33,041 bases of DNA from Sulfitobacter sp. (GCA_029252045.1 JAQXCD010000009.1:1-33041); one strand, 5' to 3'; numbered from the stretch's first letter, positions 1 to 9,198 are shown. Made by a program: numbers and translations. The notes: generated from the letters alone by a model not told the origin.

Positions 1-281
1 GCAAACACGCCTGCATGCCACTCGCCCAGGCGCTCACGGACAATGGACTTAGCACGTACACTGTTGGGTGTGCTGCGCTCCTCATCGAACAACGCCTCCA
101 CCTCAGCATGGACCACAGGCAGCCTCCTGATTGCCTCATCGTAGCTATCCCCCAGCTGGCGATACACCGTCGCCTTGGGAATCACCTCCCGCAGTGCTTT
201 GGGCACGTTGCGCTTATATCGGTACGAGCCATTGGCCCTCCGGAAGACGTATTTGGGAAGCTTTGAGATTGGATCATCCAT
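1..281 (-). CDS. Tyrosine recombinase / phage integrase, N-terminal part (runs off left edge)
   Basis: The minus strand is open from an ATG at 281 to the window edge, giving 93 residues that begin MDDPISKLPKYVFRRANGSY. The pattern of an aromatic and basic 'YVFRR-NGSYRYKRNVPKALRE' stretch, then 'QLGDSYDEAIRRLPVVHAEVEALFDEE', is typical of the N-terminal arm-binding region of integrases from alphaproteobacterial islands. The catalytic R-H-R-Y residues would lie outside the window. An in-frame TAA sits about 60 nt upstream of the ATG, so the start is well bounded, although no strong ribosome site is visible. The gene reads away from tRNA-Leu, 177 nt from its 3' end, the usual arrangement at an integrated element. 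That it is an integrase is inferred from the N-terminus and context; whether it is intact cannot be judged. Confidence 0.75.
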   Translation of the reverse strand, partial: MDDPISKLPKYVFRRANGSYRYKRNVPKALREVIPKATVYRQLGDSYDEAIRRLPVVHAEVEALFDEERSTPNSVRAKSIVRERLGEWHAGVF

Positions 282-369
282 TGTGCTCGAGACTATCTCG
301 ACACAGATTGCCGGATGCAAGGCCGTCTGGACCGCTTATCTGTGACGCTTTGGGTTCGATACTCGACGA

Positions 370-402
370 AGTGGTCCTAAAAGCGGTCCCGATAGTGGTC
401 CC
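370..402 (-). repeat. Three 9-nt direct repeats at a 12-nt period, probable integrase arm-binding sites
   Basis: On the plus strand AGTGGTCCT (370-378), AGCGGTCCC (382-390) and AGTGGTCCC (394-402) are spaced exactly 12 nt apart. An inverted 8-nt copy, GGACCGCT, lies at 329-336. Short iterated sites between an integrase gene and its tRNA target are the expected position for the arm-type sites that the integrase N-terminal domain binds. The repeats are seen directly; their function is inferred. Confidence 0.55.
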
Positions 403-458
403 ATATTCCGCAAGAAGCAGTTATTATCAACGATTTCTTGGATATATAGGAGGTAATT

Positions 459-544
459 TGGTGCCCAGAAGAGGACTCGAACCTCCACACCGTTGCCAGT
501 ACTAGCACCTGAAGCTAGCGCGTCTACCATTCCGCCATCTGGGC
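459..544 (-). tRNA. tRNA-Leu (anticodon CAG)
   Basis: Read on the minus strand, the acceptor stem GCCCAGA pairs with TCTGGGC and is followed by ACCA, so the CCA end is encoded. The anticodon loop is TTCAGGT (anticodon CAG). A long variable arm makes the total 86 nt, as expected for a class II tRNA-Leu. The T arm contains the GGTTCGAGTCC motif. The gene is the integration target of the element on its 3' side and appears intact. Confidence 0.95.
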
Positions 545-559
545 ACAACTCGTGAGAGG

Positions 560-588
560 CGTCTAAGGCGCGCGGGGGGAGGTGTCAA
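560..588 (-). promoter_or_regulatory. Promoter of tRNA-Leu
   Basis: On the minus strand a perfect TTGACA -35 (plus 583-588) is followed by a 17-nt GC-rich spacer and TAGACG (plus 560-565). The tRNA starts 15 nt beyond the -10. A strong -35 with a weaker -10 is common in alphaproteobacterial stable-RNA promoters. Confidence 0.65.
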
Positions 589-708
589 TTGGATTTATTG
601 CGACAAACGAAAGTTCTTCGCAGCTTGCTGCCGAACAAACATTTGCGCCTTGTTTGGAGGGCTTCGCAGGGGTACACCCGTGCGGGATAATCGTTGAGGA
701 ACTGCTCC

Positions 709-1689
709 ATGTCTAAACTGGTTACGATTTATGGCGGATCAGGCTTTGTCGGGCGTTACGTTGCGCGCCGGATGGCCAAGGCGGGGTGGCGCGTGCGCGT
801 CGCTGTGCGGCGTCCCAACGAGGCGCTTTTTGTCAGAACTTACGGAGTTGTCGGGCAGGTGGAGCCTGTTTTGTGCAATATTCGGGATGACGCGTCTGTT
901 GCCTCCGTGATGCAGGGCGCTGACGCAGTTGTGAATTGCGTGGGTGTGCTGGCCGAGGACGGCAAGAACACATTTGATGCGGTTCAGGCTGACGGGGCCG
1001 AGCGTATTGCACGGCTGGCCAAGGCTGCGGGCATTGGCCGGATGGTCCATGTGTCAGCCATTGGCGCCGATATGGACAGCGAAAGCGATTATGCGCGGAC
1101 CAAAGCCGAAGGCGAAGCGGGTGTTCTCAAGCATCAGCCCGACGCGATGATTGTGCGTCCTTCGATTGTGTTTGGTCCCGAAGATGATTTCTTTAACCGC
1201 TTTGCGGGCATGTCCCGTTTTGGCCCGGTTTTGCCTGTTGTCGGTGCCGATACCCGCTTCCAGCCTGTCTATGTCGATGATGTAGCGCAGGCGATTGTTG
1301 CGGGCGTTACCGGTGATGCGAAAGGCGTGTTTGAATTGGGCGGCCCTGTCGCGATGACGTTCCGCGAGTTGATGACGCTGATGCTGGATGTGATCCGTCG
1401 TCGCCGTCTGGTGCTGAACATCCCGTTCTTTGCTGCACGGATTATGGCGTTTGGTTTTGACATGGCGCAGGCCATTTCGCTGGGCTTGGTCAAAAGCATG
1501 GTCACACGCGATCAGGTCAGGAACCTTCAGAATGACAACGTTGTAGCCGAGGGCGCGCAGGGCTTTGCGCAGCTGGGGATTGAGCCTGTCGCGATGACCT
1601 CTGTGCTGCCTGAATATCTGTGGCGGTTCCGTCCGTCGGGGCAGTACGATGCGATCAAGGAATCTGCACAAAACCTAAGGTCCAGCTGA
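709..1689 (+). CDS. Complex I NDUFA9-like NAD(P)-binding protein (atypical SDR)
   Basis: The product has 326 residues. It begins with an NAD(P)-binding Rossmann motif GGSGFVG at residues 9-15, and a YARTK (YxxxK) motif sits near residue 127 as in extended and atypical short-chain dehydrogenases. The family includes mitochondrial NDUFA9 and bacterial relatives that bind NADPH and are linked to complex I assembly or stability; a role at the membrane with complex I is inferred from the family. ATG 709 is chosen over an upstream TTG at 694 because GAGGA at 696-700 sits 8 nt before it and SKLVTIYGG is the typical N-terminus. The stop overlaps the uppP start (TGATG), so the two genes are translationally coupled. 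Confidence 0.85.
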   Translation: MSKLVTIYGGSGFVGRYVARRMAKAGWRVRVAVRRPNEALFVRTYGVVGQVEPVLCNIRDDASVASVMQGADAVVNCVGVLAEDGKNTFDAVQADGAERIARLAKAAGIGRMVHVSAIGADMDSESDYARTKAEGEAGVLKHQPDAMIVRPSIVFGPEDDFFNRFAGMSRFGPVLPVVGADTRFQPVYVDDVAQAIVAGVTGDAKGVFELGGPVAMTFRELMTLMLDVIRRRRLVLNIPFFAARIMAFGFDMAQAISLGLVKSMVTRDQVRNLQNDNVVAEGAQGFAQLGIEPVAMTSVLPEYLWRFRPSGQYDAIKESAQNLRSS

Positions 1690-2492
1690 TGGAAAACTCC
1701 ACGATAGTCGCTGCGTTTCTGGGGCTGTTGGAGGGGTTGACCGAGTTTATCCCTGTATCCTCCACGGGTCATATTTTGCTGGCCGGTCACTTTCTGGGCT
1801 TTGATTCGGTGGGCAAGACCTTTGAGGTTGTGATCCAGCTGGGTGCCGTTCTTGCAATCCTGACATTGTATTCCGCGCGGTTGATTGCGGTGTTTGCAGC
1901 GGCGCCGTCCGATGCGCAGGCGCGGCGGTTCATCTGGTCTGTGCTGCTGGCCTTCTTGCCTGCTGTCTTTATCGGTGTGCTGGCGCATGATTTCATCAAA
2001 ACCGTGCTGTTCGAGACACCGAAGCTGATTGCGGTAATGCTTATCCTTGGCGGTATCGTGCTTGTGTTTGTAGATCGCATCGCGCCCGAGCCCGTACATG
2101 ATGACGCGATGAAACTGCCCATTTCGATGGCGGTCAAGATCGGGTTTATCCAGTGCCTGGCGATGATACCGGGCGTGTCGCGGTCTGGTGCGACCATCGT
2201 TGGTGCGCTGATGTTGGGTGCCAGTAAACGTGCGGCGGCTGAGTTTTCCTTCTTTCTGTCGATGCCGACAATGGCCGGAGCCTTCGCGTATGATCTCTAT
2301 AAGAATCGCGATGTTCTGGACGTTTCTGCTATGGGTGAGATCGCCGTAGGCTTTGTGATGGCGTTCATTAGCGCTGTTTTGGTTGTGAAATGGCTGTTGG
2401 ATTATGTGAGCCGCCATGGCTACGCATTGTTCGGTTGGTGGCGCATTGTTGTGGGCTCACTGGCATTAATGTTTCTTATCAGTGGGTTCTAG
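1689..2492 (+). CDS. uppP: Undecaprenyl-diphosphatase (UppP/BacA)
   Basis: This 267-residue integral membrane enzyme dephosphorylates undecaprenyl diphosphate, recycling the lipid carrier for peptidoglycan and surface polysaccharide, and confers bacitracin tolerance. The first signature, [14 protein letters not shown], is at residues 15-28 and contains the conserved glutamates E15 and E19. The second, [10 protein letters not shown], is near residue 161. The remainder is a series of hydrophobic helices, and the length matches the family (about 270). The start at 1689 overlaps the stop of the NDUFA9-like gene by one base; longer in-frame extensions to 1620 overlap that gene and are not conserved-looking. 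Confidence 0.95.
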   Translation: MENSTIVAAFLGLLEGLTEFIPVSSTGHILLAGHFLGFDSVGKTFEVVIQLGAVLAILTLYSARLIAVFAAAPSDAQARRFIWSVLLAFLPAVFIGVLAHDFIKTVLFETPKLIAVMLILGGIVLVFVDRIAPEPVHDDAMKLPISMAVKIGFIQCLAMIPGVSRSGATIVGALMLGASKRAAAEFSFFLSMPTMAGAFAYDLYKNRDVLDVSAMGEIAVGFVMAFISAVLVVKWLLDYVSRHGYALFGWWRIVVGSLALMFLISGF

Positions 2493-2648
2493 GTATATAT
2501 GACCGAACCGGATCTAAGTTCTAGCTAAACGGCAAATTTTTTAGGCGGCAAACAAAAGAAATCAACATATAGGTCAGTATTGATGCCTTTTATTCATTTT
2601 CAGCATCGGGTATCCCGAGGGCTGGAACGGAATTGAGGATCAGGGCAC

Positions 2649-4082
2649 ATGGCCAAGCAACCTATGTTGAAGTTTACCAACGTTGAGCGGGATATGCCTG
2701 AGAAGCGGCCCCCTAACCTACGTCGGGAAGATTTCAAAGAAATCTATGCAGAGTACGCCGACGCCAAGGCCAAGGAGCAATCCAGCCGGTGCAGCCAGTG
2801 TGGTGTGCCGTATTGCCAGACCCATTGCCCGTTGCACAACAACATCCCCGATTGGCTGCGCATGACTGCCGAAGGCCGTTTGGAAGAAGCCTATGAGATT
2901 TCGCAGGCGACCAACACATTCCCCGAGATTTGTGGCCGCATTTGCCCGCAGGACCGCCTGTGCGAAGGCAACTGCGTGATTGAATCCTCTGGACACGGCA
3001 CTGTCACCATCGGCTCGGTTGAGAAGTACATCACCGACACCGCGTGGGAAAATGGTTGGGTCAAACCGATCAAGCCGGCGCAGGAGCGCAAAGAGAGTGT
3101 CGGCATCATTGGTGCGGGTCCCGGTGGCCTTGCCGCGGCGGATTTCCTGCGCCGTGCGGGTGTGCAGGTCACCGTCTATGACCGCTATGACCGCGCGGGT
3201 GGTTTGCTTACCTATGGCATTCCCGGCTTCAAGCTGGAGAAGGATGTGGTGATGCGCCGCAACGACCAGTTGGCGCAGGGCGGGGTTACGTTCAAGCTGA
3301 ACTGTGCGGTTGGCGAAGACATCAGCTTTGCCGATATTCGCGCGGCACATGATGCGGTGATTATCGCTACAGGTGTGTATAAAAGCAGAGATTTACAGGC
3401 CCCCGGCGTGGGCGTGCAGGGCCTTGTTCCCGCGCTGGATTTCCTGACCGTTAGCAACAAGAAAAGCTTTGGCGATGATGTGCCCGAGTTCAGCGATGGT
3501 AGCCTGAATGCACAGGGCAAGCGGGTTGTTGTTATCGGTGGCGGTGACACGGCGATGGACTGTGTGCGGACGTCGATCCGTCAGGGTGCGACAAGCGTGA
3601 AGTGCCTGTATCGCCGTGACCGCGCCAACATGCCGGGCAGCCAGCGTGAGGTGGCCAATGCCGAGGAAGAAGGTGTTGTGTTCGAATGGCTCAGCGCGCC
3701 CAAGGGCTTTACCGGTGATCCGATCACGGGTGTGATGGTGCAGAAAATGCGTCTGGGCCAGCCCGATGCGACAGGCCGCCAAGCCCCCGAAGTGATCGAG
3801 GGTGCGGATTATGTTGAAGAGGCTGATCTGGTTATTATGGCGCTGGGTTTTGAGGCCGAAGACCTGCGCACGCTTTGGGATTGTCCCGATCTGCCGGTGA
3901 ACCGTTGGGGCACTGTGAAGGCCGACTATATCACAGGCCGGACAGAGGCCGAGGGCGTCTTTGCCGTGGGTGATATTGTGCGTGGTGCGTCATTGGTTGT
4001 TTGGGCGATCAAGGACGGCCGCGACTGTGCCGAAGCGATCATCGAGCAGTTCAACGGTGCGACTGCGGTGGCGGCGGAATAG
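2649..4082 (+). CDS. gltD: Glutamate synthase (NADPH) small subunit
   Basis: The product has 477 residues. GltD takes electrons from NADPH through FAD and two 4Fe-4S clusters to the large subunit, which makes glutamate from glutamine and 2-oxoglutarate. Two cysteine groups are visible: C48, C51, C56, C60 and C95, C99, C105, C109. The FAD-binding GAGPGG is at 155-160 and a second Rossmann motif (VVVIGGGDTAMD) is near residue 295 for NADPH. GAGGA lies about 12 nt before the ATG. The usual gltB partner is downstream but separated by a small GFA-family gene. Confidence 0.96.
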   Translation: MAKQPMLKFTNVERDMPEKRPPNLRREDFKEIYAEYADAKAKEQSSRCSQCGVPYCQTHCPLHNNIPDWLRMTAEGRLEEAYEISQATNTFPEICGRICPQDRLCEGNCVIESSGHGTVTIGSVEKYITDTAWENGWVKPIKPAQERKESVGIIGAGPGGLAAADFLRRAGVQVTVYDRYDRAGGLLTYGIPGFKLEKDVVMRRNDQLAQGGVTFKLNCAVGEDISFADIRAAHDAVIIATGVYKSRDLQAPGVGVQGLVPALDFLTVSNKKSFGDDVPEFSDGSLNAQGKRVVVIGGGDTAMDCVRTSIRQGATSVKCLYRRDRANMPGSQREVANAEEEGVVFEWLSAPKGFTGDPITGVMVQKMRLGQPDATGRQAPEVIEGADYVEEADLVIMALGFEAEDLRTLWDCPDLPVNRWGTVKADYITGRTEAEGVFAVGDIVRGASLVVWAIKDGRDCAEAIIEQFNGATAVAAE

Positions 4083-4134
4083 GGCGGTGCCTTGGGTACA
4101 CCGCCTGTGCACCCTGTGTACACCGGGTGGTGTA
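4083..4134 (+). repeat. Nested inverted repeats in the gltD-GFA spacer
   Basis: GGCGGTG (4083-4089) pairs with CACCGCC (4099-4105), CACCC (4110-4114) with GGGTG (4125-4129), and TACACC (4097-4102) with GGTGTA (4129-4134). These are mutually alternative hairpins directly after gltD. No T tract follows, so a simple terminator is unlikely; attenuation or 3'-end protection is possible. Confidence 0.4.
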
Positions 4135-4190
4135 TCCCCGATTTTGTGGTCCGGCAGCGATGCTGACCTAAGTTACCGGAAGAGTTAAAG

Positions 4191-4619
4191 ATGTCTGAAG
4201 AAGTCAAAGGACAGTGTTTGTGTGGTGCGGTGCAGGTAAGCGCACGCGTGGACAGTCCACGGTTGCGGGCCTGTCACTGTGACATGTGCCGCCAGCATAC
4301 TTCGGGCGCGTTCTTCTCGCTTGAGACGGTTGCGGGAAGTGTTGAGGTGACGGGGCCTACGCAAACCTACAAATCGTCCGAATGGGCGGAGCGGGGGTTT
4401 TGCGGGACTTGCGGTTCCACGCTCTGGTACGGAATGCAGCATGACGGGAGCCGCAATCTGGCGGCGGGGCTGTTTCCGAATGCAGGTGGCGGGACGCTTG
4501 CAATAGAATTTTTCGCTGATGATTGCCCCAAAGGGTACGCATTGGCCGGCGGGCACAAAAAGCTGACCGCTCAAGAGACAATCGCGCTGTTTGCGCCCAC
4601 TGAAGGAGACGCCAAATGA
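4191..4619 (+). CDS. GFA family (CENP-V/GFA domain) zinc protein
   Basis: The product has 142 residues and the cysteine layout of the glutathione-dependent formaldehyde-activating (GFA/CENP-V) fold. C9 and C11 lie in QCLCGAV, C28, C30 and C33 in ACHCDMC, and C71 and C74 in FCGTCGS. These bind structural and catalytic zinc in characterised members. Many members are not true Gfa enzymes, so the substrate is unknown. The stop overlaps the gltB start (ATGA, 4616-4619), so it is translationally coupled to glutamate synthase and sits inside the glt cluster. Confidence 0.8.
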   Translation: MSEEVKGQCLCGAVQVSARVDSPRLRACHCDMCRQHTSGAFFSLETVAGSVEVTGPTQTYKSSEWAERGFCGTCGSTLWYGMQHDGSRNLAAGLFPNAGGGTLAIEFFADDCPKGYALAGGHKKLTAQETIALFAPTEGDAK

Positions 4620-7600
4620 CCAAGTATGATGACGCATGGGTTGCACGCGAAGAAGCGAAACGCGCATTTATGGCCGAGAAGGGCCTCTATTCTCCAGAGG
4701 AAGAGCATTCCTCCTGCGGTGTTGGCCTTGTGGTGAATATTGACGGCACGCGGTCACGCGAAGTGGTCGAGAACGGCATCAAGGCGCTGAAAGCAATCTG
4801 GCACCGTGGTGCTGTGGATGCGGATGGCAAGACAGGGGATGGTGCGGGCATCCACGTCCAGATCCCTGTGCCGTTCTTCTATGACCAGATTGGCCGCACC
4901 GGCCACAAGCCGCGTATGGACGAGATGATCGCTGTGGGTCAGGTTTTCCTGCCGCGCACCAACTTTGCCGCGCAGGAGACATGCCGGACGATCGTTGAAA
5001 CCGAAGTTCTGCGGATGGGGTATTACATCTATGGCTGGCGCCATGTGCCGGTAAAGGTGGAGTGCCTGGGCGAGAAGGCGAACGCAACACGCCCCGAGAT
5101 CGAGCAGATTTTGATTTCCAACGCCAAGGGTGTGGACGAAGAGACGTTCGAGCGCGAGCTCTATGTGATCCGTCGCCGGATCGAGAAGGCGGCCATCGCC
5201 GCACAGGTGCCCACGCTGTACATCGCGTCGATGTCGTGCCGCAGCATCATCTACAAGGGCATGATGCTGGCCGAGCAGGTGGCGGAGTTTTATCCCGACC
5301 TGATGGACCCGCGGTTTGAATCTGCTTTTGCGATTTATCACCAGCGGTATTCTACCAACACCTTCCCGCAGTGGTGGCTGGCGCAGCCGTTCCGCATGCT
5401 TGCGCATAACGGCGAGATCAACACGTTGAAGGGCAACCTCAACTGGATGAAGTCGCATGAGATCCGCATGGCTTCGGCCACGTTTGGCGATATGGCCGAT
5501 GACATCAAGCCGATCGTCGCCGCAGGATCGTCGGATTCCGCCGCGTTAGACTCGGTGTTCGAGGTTCTTGTACGGGCAGGCCGTTCTGCGCCCATGGCGA
5601 AAACGATGCTGGTGCCCGAGGCGTGGTCCAAGCAGGCTATCGAGTTGCCGCAGGCGTGGCGTGACATGTATTCCTATTGCAACTCTGTGATGGAGCCTTG
5701 GGATGGTCCTGCCGCACTTGCGATGACTGACGGCCGTTGGGTGTGCGCGGGTCTGGACCGCAGCGGCCTGCGCCCTATGCGCTATGTCGTTACCTCTGAC
5801 GGGATGCTGATTGCCGGCTCCGAAGCGGGCATGGTTCCGCTGGATGAGGCGCGTGTTGTGCGCAAGGGCGCGCTTGGGCCCGGTCAGTTGCTGGCTGTGG
5901 ATATGGCCGAAGGCAAGCTGTTCGGCGATACCGAGATCAAGGACAAACTGTCCGCCGCGCGCCCCTTTGGCGAGTGGGTCAGCAAGATCAACGAGTTGGA
6001 CGAAGCGTTGTCAGGCGTGACCGAGAAGCCGTTGTTCAGCGGGACAGAGCTGCGCCGCCGTCAGGTGGCTGCGGGTTATACCATTGAGGAGCTGGAGCAA
6101 ATTCTGGCGCCGATGGCCGAGGACGGTAAGGAAACGCTGGCCTCTATGGGGGATGATACGCCTTCTGCGGTTCTGTCGGGTAAATACCGCCCGCTGAGCC
6201 ATTTCTTCCGGCAGAACTTCTCTCAGGTGACCAACCCGCCGATCGACAGCTTGCGCGAATTCCGCGTGATGAGTCTGAAGACGCGTTTCGGGAACCTGAA
6301 GAACGTGTTGGACGAGGATAGTAGCCAGACGGAAATTCTGGTGCTGGACAGCCCGTTTGTCGGCAACGCCCAGTTTGAAGAGTTGATGAGGCATTTCAAC
6401 GCGGACAAGGTGACGCTGGATTGTACGTTTGAAGCGGGCAAAGGCAGCCTGAACGCCGCCCTGCTGCGTATCCGGGCAGAGGCAGAAGATGCCGTACGTT
6501 CCGGTGCGGGGCATATTGTGCTGACCGATCAGCATAGCGGCGAAGGCAAGGTTGCGATGCCGATGATATTGGCAACTTCCGCCGTGCACAGCCATCTGAC
6601 GCGTAAAGGTCTGCGCACTTTCACATCGCTGAATGTGCGGTCTGCCGAATGTATTGATCCGCATTACTTTGCCGTTCTGATCGGCTGTGGTGCGACAGTG
6701 GTCAACGCCTATCTGGCCGAGGATTCGCTGGCTGACCGGATTGGTCGCGGCCTGCTGGACGGTGATCTGACAGCGGCAATCGCACGCTACCGCGAGGCGA
6801 TTGATCAGGGTCTGTTGAAGATCATGGCAAAGATGGGGATTTCGGTTGTGTCCTCCTATCGTGGTGGTCTGAACTTTGAAGCGGTGGGCCTGTCCCGCGC
6901 CATGTGTGCCGAGTATTTCCCCGGTATGACCAGCCGCATCAGCGGTATCGGTGTCAGCGGTATCCAGCGCAAAGCCGAAGAGGTGCATGCGCGCGGCTGG
7001 GCCGAAAGCGAGAGCGTTTTGCCGATCGGTGGTTTCTACAAAGCGCGCAAGTCTGGCGAAACGCACGCGTGGGAAGCGACCAGCATGCATATGCTGCAAG
7101 AGGCCTGCAACCGTGCGTCCTATGAGATGTGGAAGCAGTATAGCGCCAAGATGCAGAGCAATCCGCCGATCCACCTGCGGGATCTTCTGGAGCTGAAGCC
7201 CTTGGGTGCGCCAATTCCGATCGAGCAGGTAGAGAGCATTACTGCGATCCGTAAACGCTTTGTCACACCCGGCATGTCCTTGGGCGCGCTGAGCCCCGAG
7301 GCGCATAAGACGCTGAACGTGGCGATGAACCGTATTGGCGCAAAGTCTGACAGTGGCGAGGGCGGTGAAGACCCTGCGCACTTCCTGCCGGAGCCAAATG
7401 GCGACAACCCGTCTGCAAAGATCAAGCAGGTGGCGTCGGGCCGTTTTGGTGTGACTGCGGAATACCTGAACCAGTGTGAAGAGCTGGAAATCAAGGTTGC
7501 CCAAGGCGCCAAGCCCGGTGAAGGCGGCCAGCTGCCCGGCATGAAAGTGACCGAGCTGATTGCGCGTCTGCGCCACTCCACCCCCGGTGTGACGCTGATT

Positions 7601-9148
7601 TCGCCACCACCGCACCACGATATCTATTCCATCGAAGACTTGGCGCAGCTGATCTATGACCTCAAGCAGATCAACCCGCGCTGTAAGGTGACGGTGAAGC
7701 TGGTGGCGTCCAGTGGCGTTGGCACGATTGCGGCGGGTGTGGCCAAGGCGAAGGCGGATATCATCCTGATCTCGGGGCACAACGGCGGTACAGGTGCATC
7801 ACCTGCGACCTCGATCAAATATGCGGGTCTGCCATGGGAGATGGGCCTGACAGAGGCGCATCAGGTTTTGAGCATGAACAACCTGCGGGGCCGCGTGACA
7901 TTGCGGACCGATGGCGGTTTGCGCACAGGCCGCGACATTGTCATGGCCGCGATGCTGGGTGCCGAGGAATACGGTATCGGCACGGCCGCGCTGATTGCGA
8001 TGGGTTGCATCATGGTGCGTCAGTGCCAATCCAACACCTGCCCCGTTGGCGTGTGTACCCAAGACGAAGCGCTGCGCGGCAAGTTTACCGGCAATGCCGA
8101 TAAGGTTGTGAACCTGATCACCTTTTACGCCACCGAAGTGCGCGAAATCCTTGCCAGTATCGGTGCGCGGTCACTGGATGACGTGATCGGGCGGGCGGAT
8201 TTGCTGGCGCAGGTTTCGCGCGGATCGGCGCATCTGGATGATCTGGACTTGAACCCGCTTCTGATCTCGGTCGATGCGCAGATGGATACGGTTTATGACC
8301 GTGCCAAGCCGCGCAATGTTGTGCCGGATACACTGGATGCGCAGATTGTTCAGGATGCCGTGCGCTTCCTTGAGGATGGCGAGAAGATGCAGCTGAGCTA
8401 TGCGGTACAAAACACACACCGTTCGGTCGGTACACGCACGTCGAGCCATATCGTGAAACGCTTTGGCATGCGCAACAGCTTGCAGCCGAACCACCTGACG
8501 GTGAACCTGACAGGTAGTGCCGGCCAGTCGCTGGGCGCGTTTGCCGCACCGGGGCTGAAGCTGGTCGTGGCGGGTGATGCGAACGACTATGTCGGCAAGG
8601 GTTTGTCGGGTGGTACTATTGTTGTGCGGCCCCAGATGAGCAGTACTATTGTGGCCGCAGAGAATACAATCATCGGCAACACCGTTTTGTATGGTGCGAC
8701 GGATGGTTACCTGTTTGCGGCCGGCCGCGCGGGTGAACGCTTTGCTGTGCGCAACTCGGGTGCGCGGGTTGTCGTTGAGGGCTGTGGCAGCAACGGTTGT
8801 GAATACATGACCGGCGGTGTGGCGGTTATTCTTGGCAGCATTGGTGCAAACTTTGGTGCGGGCATGACGGGTGGCATGGCCTATCTGTACGATCCCGAAG
8901 TCCGCGTGGCGACCCGTATGAACCGTGAAACACTGGTGCATTGCCCTGTTGCCGAAGGCCACTGGGAGGGCGAGCTGAAGTCCTTGATCGAGCGCCATGC
9001 AGCCGAGACAGGCAGCCGGAAGGCCGCCGATATCCTGCAACATTGGGGCCTGGAAAAAGCGAACTTTGTGCAGATTTGTCCGAAGGAAATGCTGAGCCGT
9101 ATTCCTGCACCCCTTGCGGTTGTGGCACGGGCTGTTCCTGCGGAATAG
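4616..9148 (+). CDS. gltB: Glutamate synthase (NADPH) large subunit
   Basis: The product has 1510 residues, the normal length. Cys34 (SSCGVG) is the expected N-terminal nucleophile of the class II glutamine amidotransferase domain after removal of a 33-residue propeptide. The central and FMN-binding synthase domains follow, with the 3Fe-4S cysteines C1131, C1137 and C1142 in the spacing C-x5-C-x4-C. The C-terminal glycine-rich beta-helix domain contains GSNGCEYMTGGVAV. The enzyme transfers the glutamine amide nitrogen through an internal channel to 2-oxoglutarate. It starts within the stop of the GFA gene and ends before a large hairpin at 9162. Confidence 0.97.
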   Translation: MTKYDDAWVAREEAKRAFMAEKGLYSPEEEHSSCGVGLVVNIDGTRSREVVENGIKALKAIWHRGAVDADGKTGDGAGIHVQIPVPFFYDQIGRTGHKPRMDEMIAVGQVFLPRTNFAAQETCRTIVETEVLRMGYYIYGWRHVPVKVECLGEKANATRPEIEQILISNAKGVDEETFERELYVIRRRIEKAAIAAQVPTLYIASMSCRSIIYKGMMLAEQVAEFYPDLMDPRFESAFAIYHQRYSTNTFPQWWLAQPFRMLAHNGEINTLKGNLNWMKSHEIRMASATFGDMADDIKPIVAAGSSDSAALDSVFEVLVRAGRSAPMAKTMLVPEAWSKQAIELPQAWRDMYSYCNSVMEPWDGPAALAMTDGRWVCAGLDRSGLRPMRYVVTSDGMLIAGSEAGMVPLDEARVVRKGALGPGQLLAVDMAEGKLFGDTEIKDKLSAARPFGEWVSKINELDEALSGVTEKPLFSGTELRRRQVAAGYTIEELEQILAPMAEDGKETLASMGDDTPSAVLSGKYRPLSHFFRQNFSQVTNPPIDSLREFRVMSLKTRFGNLKNVLDEDSSQTEILVLDSPFVGNAQFEELMRHFNADKVTLDCTFEAGKGSLNAALLRIRAEAEDAVRSGAGHIVLTDQHSGEGKVAMPMILATSAVHSHLTRKGLRTFTSLNVRSAECIDPHYFAVLIGCGATVVNAYLAEDSLADRIGRGLLDGDLTAAIARYREAIDQGLLKIMAKMGISVVSSYRGGLNFEAVGLSRAMCAEYFPGMTSRISGIGVSGIQRKAEEVHARGWAESESVLPIGGFYKARKSGETHAWEATSMHMLQEACNRASYEMWKQYSAKMQSNPPIHLRDLLELKPLGAPIPIEQVESITAIRKRFVTPGMSLGALSPEAHKTLNVAMNRIGAKSDSGEGGEDPAHFLPEPNGDNPSAKIKQVASGRFGVTAEYLNQCEELEIKVAQGAKPGEGGQLPGMKVTELIARLRHSTPGVTLISPPPHHDIYSIEDLAQLIYDLKQINPRCKVTVKLVASSGVGTIAAGVAKAKADIILISGHNGGTGASPATSIKYAGLPWEMGLTEAHQVLSMNNLRGRVTLRTDGGLRTGRDIVMAAMLGAEEYGIGTAALIAMGCIMVRQCQSNTCPVGVCTQDEALRGKFTGNADKVVNLITFYATEVREILASIGARSLDDVIGRADLLAQVSRGSAHLDDLDLNPLLISVDAQMDTVYDRAKPRNVVPDTLDAQIVQDAVRFLEDGEKMQLSYAVQNTHRSVGTRTSSHIVKRFGMRNSLQPNHLTVNLTGSAGQSLGAFAAPGLKLVVAGDANDYVGKGLSGGTIVVRPQMSSTIVAAENTIIGNTVLYGATDGYLFAAGRAGERFAVRNSGARVVVEGCGSNGCEYMTGGVAVILGSIGANFGAGMTGGMAYLYDPEVRVATRMNRETLVHCPVAEGHWEGELKSLIERHAAETGSRKAADILQHWGLEKANFVQICPKEMLSRIPAPLAVVARAVPAE

Positions 9149-9161
9149 GTGAATTGAACAC

Positions 9162-9198
9162 TGTGTCAGCGAAGGAAACAGTTTGTTTCGCTGACACA
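9162..9198 (+). repeat. 12-bp perfect inverted repeat downstream of gltB
   Basis: TGTGTCAGCGAA (9162-9173) and TTCGCTGACACA (9187-9198) are exact complements around a 13-nt loop, beginning 13 nt after the gltB stop. It is followed by AAAAA rather than a T run on the plus strand, and there is no T run on the other strand. It may be a 3'-end-stabilising hairpin, a Rho-linked end or an operator for the next gene. Confidence 0.6.

Larger units (their letters stand above)
1..458. mobile_element. Right-hand end of an element integrated at tRNA-Leu
   Basis: An integrase-like gene lies directly beside the 3' end of a tRNA gene, with arm-like repeats between them. The element would extend to the left of the window. 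The exact attachment core is not determined: it would normally include the tRNA 3' end (from about 459) and be repeated at the far end of the element, which is not visible. Confidence 0.6.

Noticed and set aside
131..505. 124-codon plus-strand frame over the integrase, spacer and tRNA
   Set aside because: It runs through the tRNA-Leu gene and opposes the integrase frame, so it is not a gene.
1527..2417. Long open frame (296 codons) on the minus strand across uppP
   Set aside because: It lies opposite a clear uppP gene, is rich in His, Arg and Gln as shadow frames are, and has no ribosome site.
6011..7780. 589-codon minus-strand frame inside gltB
   Set aside because: It is the antisense shadow of gltB, a real gene with complete motifs; composition is untypical of a protein.
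9162..9198. Reading the hairpin after gltB as an intrinsic terminator
   Set aside because: There is no T tract on either strand after the stem, so it is listed as a repeat instead.
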